From: Asticcacaulis machinosus | GTDB taxonomy: Bacteria > Pseudomonadota > Alphaproteobacteria > Caulobacterales > Caulobacteraceae | Assembly: GCF_028550435.1 (NCBI RefSeq) | Contig: NZ_JAQQKV010000004.1 | Span: 1 to 64,000, forward strand | Direction: 5' to 3' | Length of the DNA stretch: 64,000 nt | Shown here: in pieces, positions 53,722 through 62,700 of the stretch | How the letters are laid out: each line of letters starts with the position of its first letter | Position numbering within the stretch: the stretch's first letter is position 1 | Program-made: the position numbers and the translations under genes | The notes under the pieces: generated by a model | Told to the model about the DNA's origin: nothing | What the model saw: only the letters and a program-made list of their open reading frames with translations | Database searches by the model: none

Positions 53722-54273
53722 ATGAAGAACACGATTCGGATCATCGGACTTGATCCCGGTCTGCGCAGGCTGGGGTGGGGCGTTATCGACGTTGACGGCG
53801 CGCGTCTGTCGTGGGTCGGGCACGGGGTAATAACACCCGATGAAAAGCAGGCCCTGTCGGATCGCCTGCTGGATTTATTTGAGGGGCTGACGCAGGTGCT
53901 TGAAACCTATCACCCGGATGAAGCCGCGATCGAAGAAACCTTTGTCAATATGAATCCGGCCTCGACCCTTAAGCTGGGTCACGCGCGAGCGGCCGCGATG
54001 CTGGCCCCCGCAAAGCTGGGCCTGAGTGTGGCGGAATATGCCGCCCTTGATGTCAAAAAATCGGTAGTCGGGGCCGGGCGCGCCGATAAGGATCAGGTTC
54101 TGTTCATGGTCAGGCGCCTGTTGCCGCGCGCGGGGGCTGAGGCTTCGCTTACAGCAGATATGGCCGATGCGCTGGCGGTGGCGATCACCCATGCCCATAA
54201 GCGTAAGATGGCTATACTGCGCTCAAGCAGCGCAGCGGTAGCGCAACTTAAAACCAAGCGGAGCGTAGCATGA
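53722..54273 (+). CDS. ruvC: Holliday junction resolvase RuvC
   Basis: Started at 53722 ([20 protein letters not shown]) it has 183 residues. Acidic catalytic positions are in LDPGLRR (Asp), AAIEETFVN (Glu) and [15 protein letters not shown] (Asp). It cleaves Holliday junctions as a dimer with RuvAB. Its last approximately 20 codons contain a copy of the 26-nt repeat, translated as [10 protein letters not shown]; this stretch is beyond the conserved end of the family. The stop overlaps the ruvA start by ATGA. Confidence 0.93.
   Translation: MKNTIRIIGLDPGLRRLGWGVIDVDGARLSWVGHGVITPDEKQALSDRLLDLFEGLTQVLETYHPDEAAIEETFVNMNPASTLKLGHARAAAMLAPAKLGLSVAEYAALDVKKSVVGAGRADKDQVLFMVRRLLPRAGAEASLTADMADALAVAITHAHKRKMAILRSSSAAVAQLKTKRSVA
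54219..54244 (+). repeat. 26-nt hairpin repeat, copy 3 (inside ruvC)
   Basis: Begins GCGCTCAAGCAGCG and ends AGCGGTAGCGC, with C at the variable central base. The stem GCGCT/AGCGC is intact. It lies in the translated 3' end of ruvC, 26 bp before the ruvA ATG. Similar bases continue past it (ACTTAAAACC versus ACTAAAAAGCC after copy 2). Confidence 0.75.
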
Positions 54274-54884
54274 TCGGGCGTTTGCGCGGCCTTGTGCTGG
54301 AACTGAGCGACGAAGAGGCGCTGATCGAGGTCGGGGGTGTCGGCTATATCGTCCGTTGCGGGGTGCGGACGCTTGCCAATATGCCGGAACTGGGCACCGA
54401 GGTTATCGTCCACATCGAAAGTGTCACCCGCGAAGACGGCACGCGCCTGTTCGGATTTTTGACCAAGGATGAACGGCAGGCCTTTGTGTCCCTGCAAGGG
54501 GTGCAGGGCGTGGGGCCTAAGGCCGCTTTGGCGGTACTCGATATCATGACGCCGTCTGAACTGGCACAGGCCGTGGCGTCTGAGGATAAGGCGAAAGTCG
54601 GGCGGGCGTCCGGTGTCGGGCCAAAGCTGGCCCAGCGCATTGTGATTGAACTTAAAGGCAAGCCTCTGACCGTGGCGGGCGCGTTTGAGCCGGTCGGCTA
54701 CAGTCCGGCGGCGGTGACGACGATTAAGCCGTCGGTGAATGGTGAAAGCGTGGCCGCCCTGATGGGGCTTGGGATGTCTGAGCAGCAGTCGAGACAGGCG
54801 GTAGAGGCAGCGGTAAAGGATCTGGGGCCGGAGGCGGAACTGGCGGCGGTGATCCGCGCCTCGCTTAAGGCGCTAGGGCGATAG
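54270..54884 (+). CDS. ruvA: Holliday junction branch-migration protein RuvA
   Basis: A 204-residue RuvA: N-terminal OB fold ([20 protein letters not shown]), HhH domain ([27 protein letters not shown]) and the C-terminal UBA-like domain III ([20 protein letters not shown]). It tetramerises on the junction and recruits RuvB. ATGA overlap with ruvC. Confidence 0.96.
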   Translation: MIGRLRGLVLELSDEEALIEVGGVGYIVRCGVRTLANMPELGTEVIVHIESVTREDGTRLFGFLTKDERQAFVSLQGVQGVGPKAALAVLDIMTPSELAQAVASEDKAKVGRASGVGPKLAQRIVIELKGKPLTVAGAFEPVGYSPAAVTTIKPSVNGESVAALMGLGMSEQQSRQAVEAAVKDLGPEAELAAVIRASLKALGR

Positions 54885-54899
54885 AGAGTACAATACGAC

Positions 54900-55949
54900 A
54901 TGAGTAGACTGATCTCAGGCGAGCGGCAGGACGATGAACACGGATCGCTGATCAGCGAACTGGGCATTGACCGCGCTCTGCGTCCGCAAACCTTTGACGA
55001 TTTTGTGGGGCAGGCCCCGCTCAAGGCCAATCTCAAGGTGTTCGTGGCCGCCGCCGCCGCGCGTCGTGAATCCCTTGATCACGTGCTGTTTTATGGCCCG
55101 CCCGGTCTGGGCAAGACAACCTTGGCGCAGATTGTGGCCAAGGAACTGGGGGTTGGGTTTCGCGCCACCTCCGGGCCGATGCTGGCCAAGGCGGGCGATC
55201 TGGCGGCGATCCTGTCCAATCTTGAGCCCAACGATGTTCTGTTTATCGATGAAATTCATCGGCTTAATCCGGCGGTTGAGGAAATCCTTTATCCGGCCAT
55301 GGAAGATTATGTTCTCGACCTCATCATCGGGGATGGCCCCGCGGCGCGGACGGTGCGCATTGACCTGGCACCGTTTACGCTGGTGGGAGCCACCACGCGG
55401 GCGGGGTTGCTGTCGCAGCCCCTGCGCGACCGGTTTGGTATTCCGCTCAGGCTTGAGTTTTATACCCCCGAAGAACTGACGCGGGTGGTGATCGGGGCGG
55501 CGCGTAAACTGGGTACGCCCGTCAGCGAAGACGGGGCCATGGAAATTGCCTCACGCTCACGCGGGACGCCGCGGGTGGCGGGCAGGTTGCTGCGGCGGGT
55601 GCGCGATTTTGCCACCGCCGACGGGGCGACCACGATCGATAAAAAGGCGGCCTCAAAAGCGCTGGCGCGGCTTGAGGTCGATCAAGTCGGCCTTGATCAT
55701 TCCGATCGGCGGTATTTGAGGGCATTGATTGAAAACTATTCCGGTGGGCCGGTAGGGCTGGAGACCATTGCGGCTGCCATTGCCGAAGCCCGCGACGCTG
55801 TTGAGGATATGATCGAGCCTTATCTGTTGCAGCAGGGCTTTATTCAGCGCACGCCGCGCGGACGCATGGCCTGTGCACGCGCCTATCTGCATCTGGGCCT
55901 TAATCCGCCAGCGGCAATACCCCCCACAGGCGATCTGTTTGACGGGTAA
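54900..55949 (+). CDS. ruvB: Holliday junction helicase RuvB
   Basis: A 349-residue AAA+ ATPase with Walker [13 protein letters not shown], Walker [12 protein letters not shown], sensor region [18 protein letters not shown] and the C-terminal winged helix ending [13 protein letters not shown]. It drives branch migration. It follows ruvA by 15 bp. Confidence 0.97.
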   Translation: MSRLISGERQDDEHGSLISELGIDRALRPQTFDDFVGQAPLKANLKVFVAAAAARRESLDHVLFYGPPGLGKTTLAQIVAKELGVGFRATSGPMLAKAGDLAAILSNLEPNDVLFIDEIHRLNPAVEEILYPAMEDYVLDLIIGDGPAARTVRIDLAPFTLVGATTRAGLLSQPLRDRFGIPLRLEFYTPEELTRVVIGAARKLGTPVSEDGAMEIASRSRGTPRVAGRLLRRVRDFATADGATTIDKKAASKALARLEVDQVGLDHSDRRYLRALIENYSGGPVGLETIAAAIAEARDAVEDMIEPYLLQQGFIQRTPRGRMACARAYLHLGLNPPAAIPPTGDLFDG

Positions 55950-56173
55950 TATTTGCTTTTATAGGACGCAACTGTGCGTTGCTAATGACTACGTTGAATT
56001 TTTGGCGACAGCTCTTCCCTGTGGTTAAATAAGTCTTTACGAATCGTGACCGGGCGCGCAAGGTTTTCATATTGCGTTGCGGCAGAGGTAGCTTATTATT
56101 GGTATGGGCGGTGTGACCAGCGTGTCGGGCATAATTGTGTGTGTGACCTGAGCGCTTTTTGCGTAGGTGGGCT

Positions 56174-56710
56174 ATGAAAGATATCGATTTTCTGGTCGAG
56201 GGCGCGTTATCGGGCTTTATCGACGGTCGTACCCATAGCTTGCCGATTCGTGTCTATTACGAAGACACCGATTTTTCCGGTGTGGTCTATTACGCAAACT
56301 ACCTGAAATATTTTGAGCGCGGTCGTTCCGACTTTATGCGCCTGTTGAACATTCCCCATTCTGATCTGGCGGCGCGCGAAGACCCGCTGGCCTTTGCCGT
56401 GGCGGAAATCAACGTTAAATACCATGCCCCGGCTAAGATCGATGATGTCCTGTGGGTGCGCAGTGAGATCGACGGGTCGCAAGGCGCGCGCTTTAACCTG
56501 ACCCAGCGCATTGAGTGTAAGGGTAAGGTTCTGTGCGTCGGTAAGCTGCAACTGGTGTGCATCGATATGGCGTCGCGACCGCGCCGTCTGCCCAAGTCGC
56601 TGCTGGAGATCGTGCGCGAAAAGTTTTTACCTGAAAATAAGCCACAGCCACTTACCGCCGAAAAGACGGCGGCTGAAGCGGTGCATCCCGGCAATAATCT
56701 GCTGGTATAG
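56174..56710 (+). CDS. ybgC: Tol-Pal-associated acyl-CoA thioesterase YbgC
   Basis: The ATG at 56174 (MKDIDFLVEG) gives 178 residues. The hot-dog thioesterase signature is YYEDTDFSGVVYYANYLKYF with the catalytic Asp, then RSDFMRLL. It is longer than E. coli YbgC because of a variable C-terminal tail. Its place just before tolQ fits the standard tol-pal layout, with a 219-bp gap. Confidence 0.9.
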   Translation: MKDIDFLVEGALSGFIDGRTHSLPIRVYYEDTDFSGVVYYANYLKYFERGRSDFMRLLNIPHSDLAAREDPLAFAVAEINVKYHAPAKIDDVLWVRSEIDGSQGARFNLTQRIECKGKVLCVGKLQLVCIDMASRPRRLPKSLLEIVREKFLPENKPQPLTAEKTAAEAVHPGNNLLV

Positions 56711-56929
56711 TGACACGCTTTATCAAGGCTGCGTATTGACACCTGATAGCGAATGCCAATAGCCGTGATCCGTTACGGATAGTTGCGGCATCACTGCACT
56801 TTCCCTGAAAATTATAAACTTAATTAACCTTGCCATAGAATTGTCATCACTCTTGAGGCAAGGTGCCGAAACAATTCGATTACGCGCGAATGGCCGTTCG
56901 CGCGTCAGGTTACTTTTTAGGAGTCTTAT

Positions 56930-57649
56930 ATGGAAGCGGCGGCTGCCCCCGAAGCCCTCAGTTCAGGTTTGAATTTCGTTGAACTGTTTATGCAGGCCGA
57001 TTGGGTCGTCAAATCGGTAATGATCGGACTGGTGCTGGCCTCATTATGGTCGTGGGCGATCATTATTGATAAGACTTTGAAGCTGAACCGAATGAACAAA
57101 GAGGCTGACGGTTTTGAAGGCACTCTGGCTTCTGGTCGTCCGCTCGAAGATATCGGGGCATCATTAGGCACCAATCCGACGCAACCGTTCCAGAAGTTGC
57201 TGGTGGCGGTGACTGCTGCGTGGCGCGACTATAAGGGTAAGGTGATCACCCCGTCCCAAAGCGATCTGCTGGTCAACCAGATTGACCGCGAGCTTAATCA
57301 CGTCATTTCCGCCGAAGCCGATCAGATCGAAGATGGCCTGAGTATTCTGGCGGTTATCGCCACCGCCAGCCCGTTTATCGGGCTGTTCGGCACCGTTTGG
57401 GGGATCATGAATGCCTTTGGGGCGATTGCGTCTCAGGGGGATACCAATCTCGCAACCGTAGCGCCTGCAATTTCCGAGGCCCTGTTTGCCACGGCTATGG
57501 GCTTGGCGGCCGCTATTCCGGCCTATATCGGCTATAACCTGTTCAGCGCCAAGACCGGCCGTTTCGTCGGGCGCATGGAAGGGTTTGCTGATGAACTGAT
57601 GGTGTCGGTGACCCGTCGTCTGGCCGACAAGCTCGGCGGCCTGAAGTAA
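56930..57649 (+). CDS. tolQ: TolQ proton-channel subunit
   Basis: A 239-residue MotA/TolQ/ExbB protein with TM1 near residues 25-45, and TM2/TM3 with IATASPFIGLFGTVWGIM and ISEALFATAMGLAAAIPAYI. Together with TolR it uses the proton gradient to energise TolA, for outer-membrane constriction at division. GGAGTC lies before the ATG. Confidence 0.95.
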   Translation: MEAAAAPEALSSGLNFVELFMQADWVVKSVMIGLVLASLWSWAIIIDKTLKLNRMNKEADGFEGTLASGRPLEDIGASLGTNPTQPFQKLLVAVTAAWRDYKGKVITPSQSDLLVNQIDRELNHVISAEADQIEDGLSILAVIATASPFIGLFGTVWGIMNAFGAIASQGDTNLATVAPAISEALFATAMGLAAAIPAYIGYNLFSAKTGRFVGRMEGFADELMVSVTRRLADKLGGLK

Positions 57650-57659
57650 GGAGACCGGC

Positions 57660-58148
57660 ATGGCATTGGGAACAGGCGCTGCCGGCGGAGGCCGCAGAGG
57701 CGGGCGCAGATCGCGGCGTAAGCCCGCATTATCTGAAATCAACGTCACGCCGATGGTGGATGTGATGTTGGTGCTGCTGATCATCTTTATGGTGTCGGCT
57801 CCGCTTCTGACCTCCGGCGTCAAGATTGATCTGCCTAAGACCGAAGCGGCGGCGCTTAAGGATGAAGGTGATCCGCTGACCGTGTCGATTCAGCGCGACG
57901 GCGCGATCTATGTGATGGATGATCCGGCCAGCTACGATCAGATGGCGGCGCGTCTGCTGGCCATGACCAATGGCGATACGTCAAAGCCCGTCTATGTGCG
58001 TGCCGATGGCGCGGCACCCTATGAGAACGTGGCGCGGGTGATGGCCAAGCTGTCGACATCGGGCTTTACCAAGATCAATCTGCTGACCGAAAGCGTCGGG
58101 GAAAAAGCCGCATCTGCACCGTCTTCGCCAGAGGTGACGCAGCCGTAA
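57660..58148 (+). CDS. tolR: TolR
   Basis: A 162-residue ExbD/TolR protein. The basic N-terminus is glycine/arginine-rich (GGGRRGGRRSRRKP), then SEINVTPMVDVMLVLLIIFM with the conserved Asp in the single TM helix. The periplasmic part ends with a short Ser/Pro tail. Its stop overlaps the tolA start (TAATG). Confidence 0.95.
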   Translation: MALGTGAAGGGRRGGRRSRRKPALSEINVTPMVDVMLVLLIIFMVSAPLLTSGVKIDLPKTEAAALKDEGDPLTVSIQRDGAIYVMDDPASYDQMAARLLAMTNGDTSKPVYVRADGAAPYENVARVMAKLSTSGFTKINLLTESVGEKAASAPSSPEVTQP

Positions 58149-58975
58149 TGAGACGTTTCGGTACAGCCACACTCCTGTCGGTACTGCTGCATGTCGGCAT
58201 CGTTGCGCTTGCGTTTGTGACCTGGACGCATCAGACGCCTAAGACTCTGACCTCATCCGTACCGGTGACGATCATTTCCGACATGCCGACCTTTGAGCAG
58301 GCGGCAGCCCCGGTCGATGAACTGGCGGTCAAGCCGCCGGAGCCTGAGCCCGCGCCCGAAGTCATGCCGGAACCGGCCCCGCCTACGCCTGCGCCTAAGC
58401 AGCCGGTGCCTAAGCCCGAAGTGGCCAAGGCCCCGACGCCGCAACCGAAACCGGCGCCCAAGGCCCCGGAAGTGTCCAAGGATGGCCTGAAAAAACCGCA
58501 GGACACAAAAAAACCTGCGCAAAAGGCACCCGCTAAACCGGCCCCTAAGGCGCTGGATCTGGATTTTCTGGCTAAATCACCAAGCTCGCCGTCAAAAGCG
58601 CCGACCCGCGCCCCTGCACGGGCCAATACCCGCGCGACCGATGGGGCATCCAATGCGGGGTCGTCGCCAGCCGATACGGGCCCCGCTATGAACGCGCTGA
58701 CGGCACGTCTGCAACGTTTATGGTCGCCGAACTGTGACGTGCCGGGCGGCAATCAGGTTGAGATCGATATCGGGTTTACGCTTTCGCCGGGTGGGCGCGT
58801 CGTCAAAGGGCCGGAATGGCTGGATCGGCGCAGCGATCCGGTCTGGCAGGCCGGGGCGTCGCGGGCTATTGCTGCCGTCAGCCGTGGTCAGCCCTACGGA
58901 GATTTGCCTGATGGGCTTTATAACCGGGCGCTGATTATTACCTTTGATGCCAAAACTTTCTGTGCGTCGCGATAA
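58148..58975 (+). CDS. tolA: TolA
   Basis: The 275-residue protein has one N-terminal TM helix (TATLLSVLLHVGIVALAFVT), a long proline/lysine/alanine-rich stretch (about 50-170) that would span the periplasm, and a C-terminal domain (about 175-275) with SPNCDVPGGNQVEIDIGFTL and Cys near both ends, probably a disulfide. It couples TolQR to TolB/Pal. The linker is proline-rich instead of the alanine-rich helix of E. coli. Confidence 0.88.
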   Translation: MRRFGTATLLSVLLHVGIVALAFVTWTHQTPKTLTSSVPVTIISDMPTFEQAAAPVDELAVKPPEPEPAPEVMPEPAPPTPAPKQPVPKPEVAKAPTPQPKPAPKAPEVSKDGLKKPQDTKKPAQKAPAKPAPKALDLDFLAKSPSSPSKAPTRAPARANTRATDGASNAGSSPADTGPAMNALTARLQRLWSPNCDVPGGNQVEIDIGFTLSPGGRVVKGPEWLDRRSDPVWQAGASRAIAAVSRGQPYGDLPDGLYNRALIITFDAKTFCASR

Positions 58976-59050
58976 TCTTGCCTCATTGTTCTTTTATTTC
59001 CGTAATGAGTACTGAGATATAGATAACATAAGAACAAGGTACATTGCTTT
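58976..59050. other. Spacer between tolA and a repeat block
   Basis: No element recognised. Confidence 0.3.
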
Positions 59051-59051
59051 T

Positions 59052-59174
59052 CCTCCTCCCTACGCTGGCGTGGGGAGGTGGCTGTGAGCGCAGCGAACAG
59101 ACGGAGGGGTACTGCTGACGAAGGATACCCCTCCGTCTCGTAAACTCGACACCTCCCCATGAAATGGGGAGGAG
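59052..59174. repeat. Mirrored repeat module pair between tolA and tolB
   Basis: The outer ends are CCTCCTCCC and GGGGAGGAG; the inner arms GACGGAGGGGTA (59100-59111) and TACCCCTCCGTC (59126-59137) are exact inverses of each other around a 14-base loop. The same 12-mers occur at the outside of the fadA-fadJ copy. The element ends 20 bp before the tolB start and provides GGGGAGGAG close to it. Confidence 0.85.
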
Positions 59175-59194
59175 AAAAATCAAAGAGGCCCTTG

Positions 59195-60541
59195 ATGACC
59201 CAAAGCTCTATACGCAAAAGCCCCTTCGTGATCCGCAGCCTCATGACTCTGGCCGTAACGGTTGCCGCCCTGTCGTGTGTGGCCGCGCCGGTTCAGGCCC
59301 AGGAGCCTCTGCGCGCCACCGTTAATCAGGGGGTGATCGAGCCGATGCCGATTGCCATCAAGATTGATTCGGCGGCGACCAATGCGTCGGGCAATCTTGG
59401 GACGCAGATATCCAAGGTGGTCATGGCTGATCTGGAACGCTCCGGCTTTTTCCGGCCGATCGATCCGAACGCGTTTATCCAGTCGCAGCTTGATGTCAAT
59501 GTGACACCAAACTTTGAAAACTGGCGCACGATCAATGCGCAGGCACTGTCTAATGGCATGGCCTTTATTGACGGGCAGGGGCGTTTGCAGGTTGATTTTC
59601 GCCTGTGGGATGTGTTCTCCGAAAAGCAGCTTTTGGGCATGTCTTTCACAGCCACACCGGAAAACTATCGTCGCATCGCCCATAAGATTGCCGACGCCAT
59701 CTATGAAAAGCTGACCGGCGAAGAGGGCTATTTCGATACCCGTATCGTATTCGTGGCCGAAAGCGGCGGTCGTTCAAAGCGCATCAAGCGGCTGGCCATC
59801 ATGGATCAGGACGGCGCCAATCCGTCCTATCTGACCGATGGCTCCTATAAGGTCATGACCCCGCGCTTTAATGCCGACAGTCAGGAAATCACCTATATGG
59901 CGCTGCGTGACGATTCCGCGCGCATCTATATTTTCAATATTGAAACGGGCCGTCAGGAAACGGTGGGCCAGAAGGGTATGGTGTTTGCGCCGCGCTTCTC
60001 GCCCGATGGCACCAAACTGGCCTACAGCGTGGCTCAGGGGGGCAATACAGATATCTATGTCATGGACCTGCGCTCGCGCTCTACGCGCCGGTTGACGACA
60101 GAATCGTCAATTGAAACCTCGCCGTCATTCTCGGCAGATGGATCAACGATTGTCTTTACCTCTGATCGCGGTGGCTCCCCCCAAATCTACGCCATGAATG
60201 CCGATGGATCGGGCATCCGCCGGATTACCTTCGGCGGTGGTTCCTATTCAACGCCGGTCTATTCGCCCAAAGGCGATCTGATCGCCTTTACCAAACAATC
60301 CAGCGGACGGTTCTCGATCGGGGTGATGAAGGCTGACGGTTCGGGTGAGCGGCTTCTGACCTCATCCTACCTTGAAGAAGGCCCGACCTGGGCCCCCAAT
60401 GGCCGTTACATCATGTTCTTCCGTGAGCCTCCGGGCGGGATGCCGTCGCTGTGGACGGTGGATGTCACCGGTCGGGTGGAGCGCGCAGTTCCGTATCCTG
60501 GCGGTGCATCTGATCCGGCCTGGTCGCCTCGTCTGAAGTAG
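59195..60541 (+). CDS. tolB: TolB
   Basis: Started at 59195 the product has 448 residues, a signal peptide ending PVQAQ, an N-terminal domain (about 30-160) and a C-terminal beta-propeller with repeats of the form [13 protein letters not shown] and [19 protein letters not shown]. TolB is the periplasmic link between TolA and Pal. Upstream frame extension ([12 protein letters not shown]) is only translated repeat, so it is rejected. Confidence 0.95.
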   Translation: MTQSSIRKSPFVIRSLMTLAVTVAALSCVAAPVQAQEPLRATVNQGVIEPMPIAIKIDSAATNASGNLGTQISKVVMADLERSGFFRPIDPNAFIQSQLDVNVTPNFENWRTINAQALSNGMAFIDGQGRLQVDFRLWDVFSEKQLLGMSFTATPENYRRIAHKIADAIYEKLTGEEGYFDTRIVFVAESGGRSKRIKRLAIMDQDGANPSYLTDGSYKVMTPRFNADSQEITYMALRDDSARIYIFNIETGRQETVGQKGMVFAPRFSPDGTKLAYSVAQGGNTDIYVMDLRSRSTRRLTTESSIETSPSFSADGSTIVFTSDRGGSPQIYAMNADGSGIRRITFGGGSYSTPVYSPKGDLIAFTKQSSGRFSIGVMKADGSGERLLTSSYLEEGPTWAPNGRYIMFFREPPGGMPSLWTVDVTGRVERAVPYPGGASDPAWSPRLK

Positions 60542-60801
60542 AGAGTACATTTCTTTTACGGGAGAACTATCGCTTTTTTACACTTTGAGGCGATAAACTC
60601 AGGCTTAATAAGCTATCAATGATCGAAATCGTATAGATGCCTTTGATTTGCAACCACTTCGGTTTGACAAAGCCTGAAAGCCATATCATCGTAACGATCA
60701 ACGTTTACAGGCCTTACAAAGGCGTCACAAATTTCATGTATCGGTCTTAACCCATGAGGCTGATGCGCACTTAAACCTGCAGACTTAAGGAACGACTTCT
60801 G
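60542..60801. other. tolB-pal intergenic region
   Basis: The 260 bases contain no gene. They may hold the pal promoter, but no motif is convincing. Confidence 0.4.
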
Positions 60802-61356
60802 ATGACCATGACCCTGAAAACCCTTTCCAAAATTGCGCTGGTTGCGTTTGCGTCCGCATCGGTGGTGGCCTGTGCGTCCAAGCCGAAGCCTGAACCAGTA
60901 GCTCCGACCCCTGAGCCCGTTCCGACCCCGGCCCCGATGCCTGAAGCGGCACCGACCCCGGCGCCAGTGGCTCCGGTCGGCATCATCCCCGGTTCGCAGC
61001 AGGACTTCGTGGTCAATGTTGGTGACCGCGTTTATTTCGATCTGGATCAATCCGGTCTGCGCGAAGACGCCAAGGCGCTGCTGGACGCTCAGGCTGCCTG
61101 GCTGGTGCGCTATCCGGCCGTTAAGATCCGTATCGAAGGCAATGCGGATGAGCGCGGCACCCGTGAGTACAACTTCGCTCTGGGTGCCCGCCGCGCCGAA
61201 TCTGTGTCGCAGTACCTGACACAAAAGGGCGTCGTGCCGGCCCGCATCTCGACCATCTCATACGGTAAGGAAAACCCGCTCGACACCACCTCATCGGAAG
61301 AAGGCTGGGCCAAGAACCGTAACGCCAAGACGACCCTGACCGAAGGCGCTCAATAA
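60802..61356 (+). CDS. pal: Peptidoglycan-associated lipoprotein Pal
   Basis: A 184-residue lipoprotein: signal peptide, lipobox VVACAS with Cys24, a proline-rich linker of about 35 residues and a C-terminal OmpA-like domain. The latter has the peptidoglycan-binding motif GNADERGTREYNFALGARRA. It ties the outer membrane to the cell wall and to TolB. A terminator follows. Confidence 0.95.
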   Translation: MTMTLKTLSKIALVAFASASVVACASKPKPEPVAPTPEPVPTPAPMPEAAPTPAPVAPVGIIPGSQQDFVVNVGDRVYFDLDQSGLREDAKALLDAQAAWLVRYPAVKIRIEGNADERGTREYNFALGARRAESVSQYLTQKGVVPARISTISYGKENPLDTTSSEEGWAKNRNAKTTLTEGAQ

Positions 61357-61391
61357 GCCCTGACGTCAGCGTATAAATAACATTGATTTTG

Positions 61392-61425
61392 ATCGGGCCT
61401 GTGCTACGCATGGGCCCGATTTTTG
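61392..61425 (+). terminator. Rho-independent terminator after pal
   Basis: ATCGGGCC (61392-61399) pairs with GGCCCGAT (61413-61420), followed by TTTTTG. It ends the tol-pal transcript. Confidence 0.9.
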
Positions 61426-61525
61426 TAATCATGAGCCGTGATTGCGTATGGTGATTTCGACGGCGACGTAGTAAAATCCGAACCTCGGTTATCAATCATT
61501 CACTCAGATTTTCAGGGGGCTGAAA

Positions 61526-62479
61526 ATGCTCAAATTTCGTCTTTTGGCCATGACGGCCGCCACGGTCTGCGCATTGGGCTCAGGCTCTCAAGTGTTTGCG
61601 CAATCGACGATGGCGAAATCGTCGAAGGTTCAGCAGCATCAGAATAAGATGGTGGCTGAAATCCCGAAGTGCTCCAAAAAGCTGGGCTCGATCACCATCG
61701 TGGATGGTGATGATTCCTATGGCTGGACGCAGAACAATCTGGCTCCACCGGCTAAGTTGCTTAAGGTCGTGGTGCAGAAATCGGGTTGTTTCAGCCTGGT
61801 TGATCGCGGCGCGGGCATGGACGTGGCCCAGCGTGAGCGTGAACTGGGAAATTCCATGGGCCTGCAACGCGGCTCAAACATGGGCAAGGGGCAGATCAAG
61901 GCCGCTGACTTTGTGCTGGTGGCCGAAGTGGCGGCGGCTGATTCCAACACCGGCGGCGGCGGGGCTGCGGGCCTGATCGGCGGTCTGGTCGGTGGTCGCG
62001 CGGGCGCTGTCGTCGGTGGTTTCCGCACCAAAAAGATGGAAGCGGAAACGGTTTTGTCGCTGACCGACGTGCGCACCTCTGAGTCCAACTCATTTTCGGG
62101 CAGTGCAGCTAAGAACGAACTGAGCTGGGGCGTTGGCGCGGGGGCTGGCTTTGCCGGTGCCGTTGGCGGCGGCTATGAAAGCACGGAAATCGGCCGCATG
62201 GTCACTCAGGCGTTTATTATGGCCTATACGGACATGGTTCAAAGTCTGGGCGGGATCGACATTGGCGGAGCGGCTGCGGCCCCGACACGCAGCTTTGATG
62301 TGCTGACGGCCACGACCCTGCGCAGCACACCGGATGCCAAGGGTAAGGTGCTTCGCGCTCTGCCGGTCGGTCTGACTGTCTATCCAACCGGCGAAAAGAA
62401 CGGCATGTGGTGGCAAGTGGCCGATGACAATGACAATATCGGCTGGGTGATGAACGACAAGCTGTCGGCCTCGAAATAA
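61526..62479 (+). CDS. CsgG-like protein with C-terminal SH3-like domain
   Basis: The 317-residue exported protein has a signal peptide (ending SQVFAQ) and a CsgG/HfaB-type domain at about 50-245 (LLKVVVQKSGCFSLVDRG; VLVAEVAAADSNTGGG; GGGYESTEIGRMV). A bacterial SH3-like domain occupies the last 60 residues (TATTLRSTPDAKGKVLRAL, GMWWQVADDNDNIGWV). It has no lipobox Cys, unlike CsgG, so it may not be a membrane pore. CsgG relatives form secretion or anchoring complexes (HfaB in Caulobacter). It has its own promoter between pal and cpoB. Confidence 0.78.
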   Translation: MLKFRLLAMTAATVCALGSGSQVFAQSTMAKSSKVQQHQNKMVAEIPKCSKKLGSITIVDGDDSYGWTQNNLAPPAKLLKVVVQKSGCFSLVDRGAGMDVAQRERELGNSMGLQRGSNMGKGQIKAADFVLVAEVAAADSNTGGGGAAGLIGGLVGGRAGAVVGGFRTKKMEAETVLSLTDVRTSESNSFSGSAAKNELSWGVGAGAGFAGAVGGGYESTEIGRMVTQAFIMAYTDMVQSLGGIDIGGAAAAPTRSFDVLTATTLRSTPDAKGKVLRALPVGLTVYPTGEKNGMWWQVADDNDNIGWVMNDKLSASK

Positions 62480-62500
62480 GGCTTAAAACCTAAGCCACTA

Positions 62501-62532
62501 AAAACCCCTGTTCTCGCAGCAGGGGTTTTTTA
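62501..62532 (+). terminator. Rho-independent terminator
   Basis: AAAACCCCTG (62501-62510) pairs with CAGGGGTTTT (62520-62529), followed by further T. It closes the CsgG/SH3 gene. Confidence 0.92.
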
Positions 62533-62700
62533 TTGGCAAGGGCTCAAGATTTGAGTTTCCTGAAGCTGTGCCGGGATTTGAGCTTGTCATATTTCGGCCT
62601 GTCTTTATGGTTAGTCTCCAGTTTCATAAAACTGTAACCCCTGACTCTTTATGTTACGGGCTTTACAGTGCAGTTTCTATTTATATGCGGGAGTGTTCAG

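Noticed and set aside
59159-59194. N-terminal extension of TolB
   Set aside because: It is the end of a repeat element; a signal peptide is well placed from 59195.
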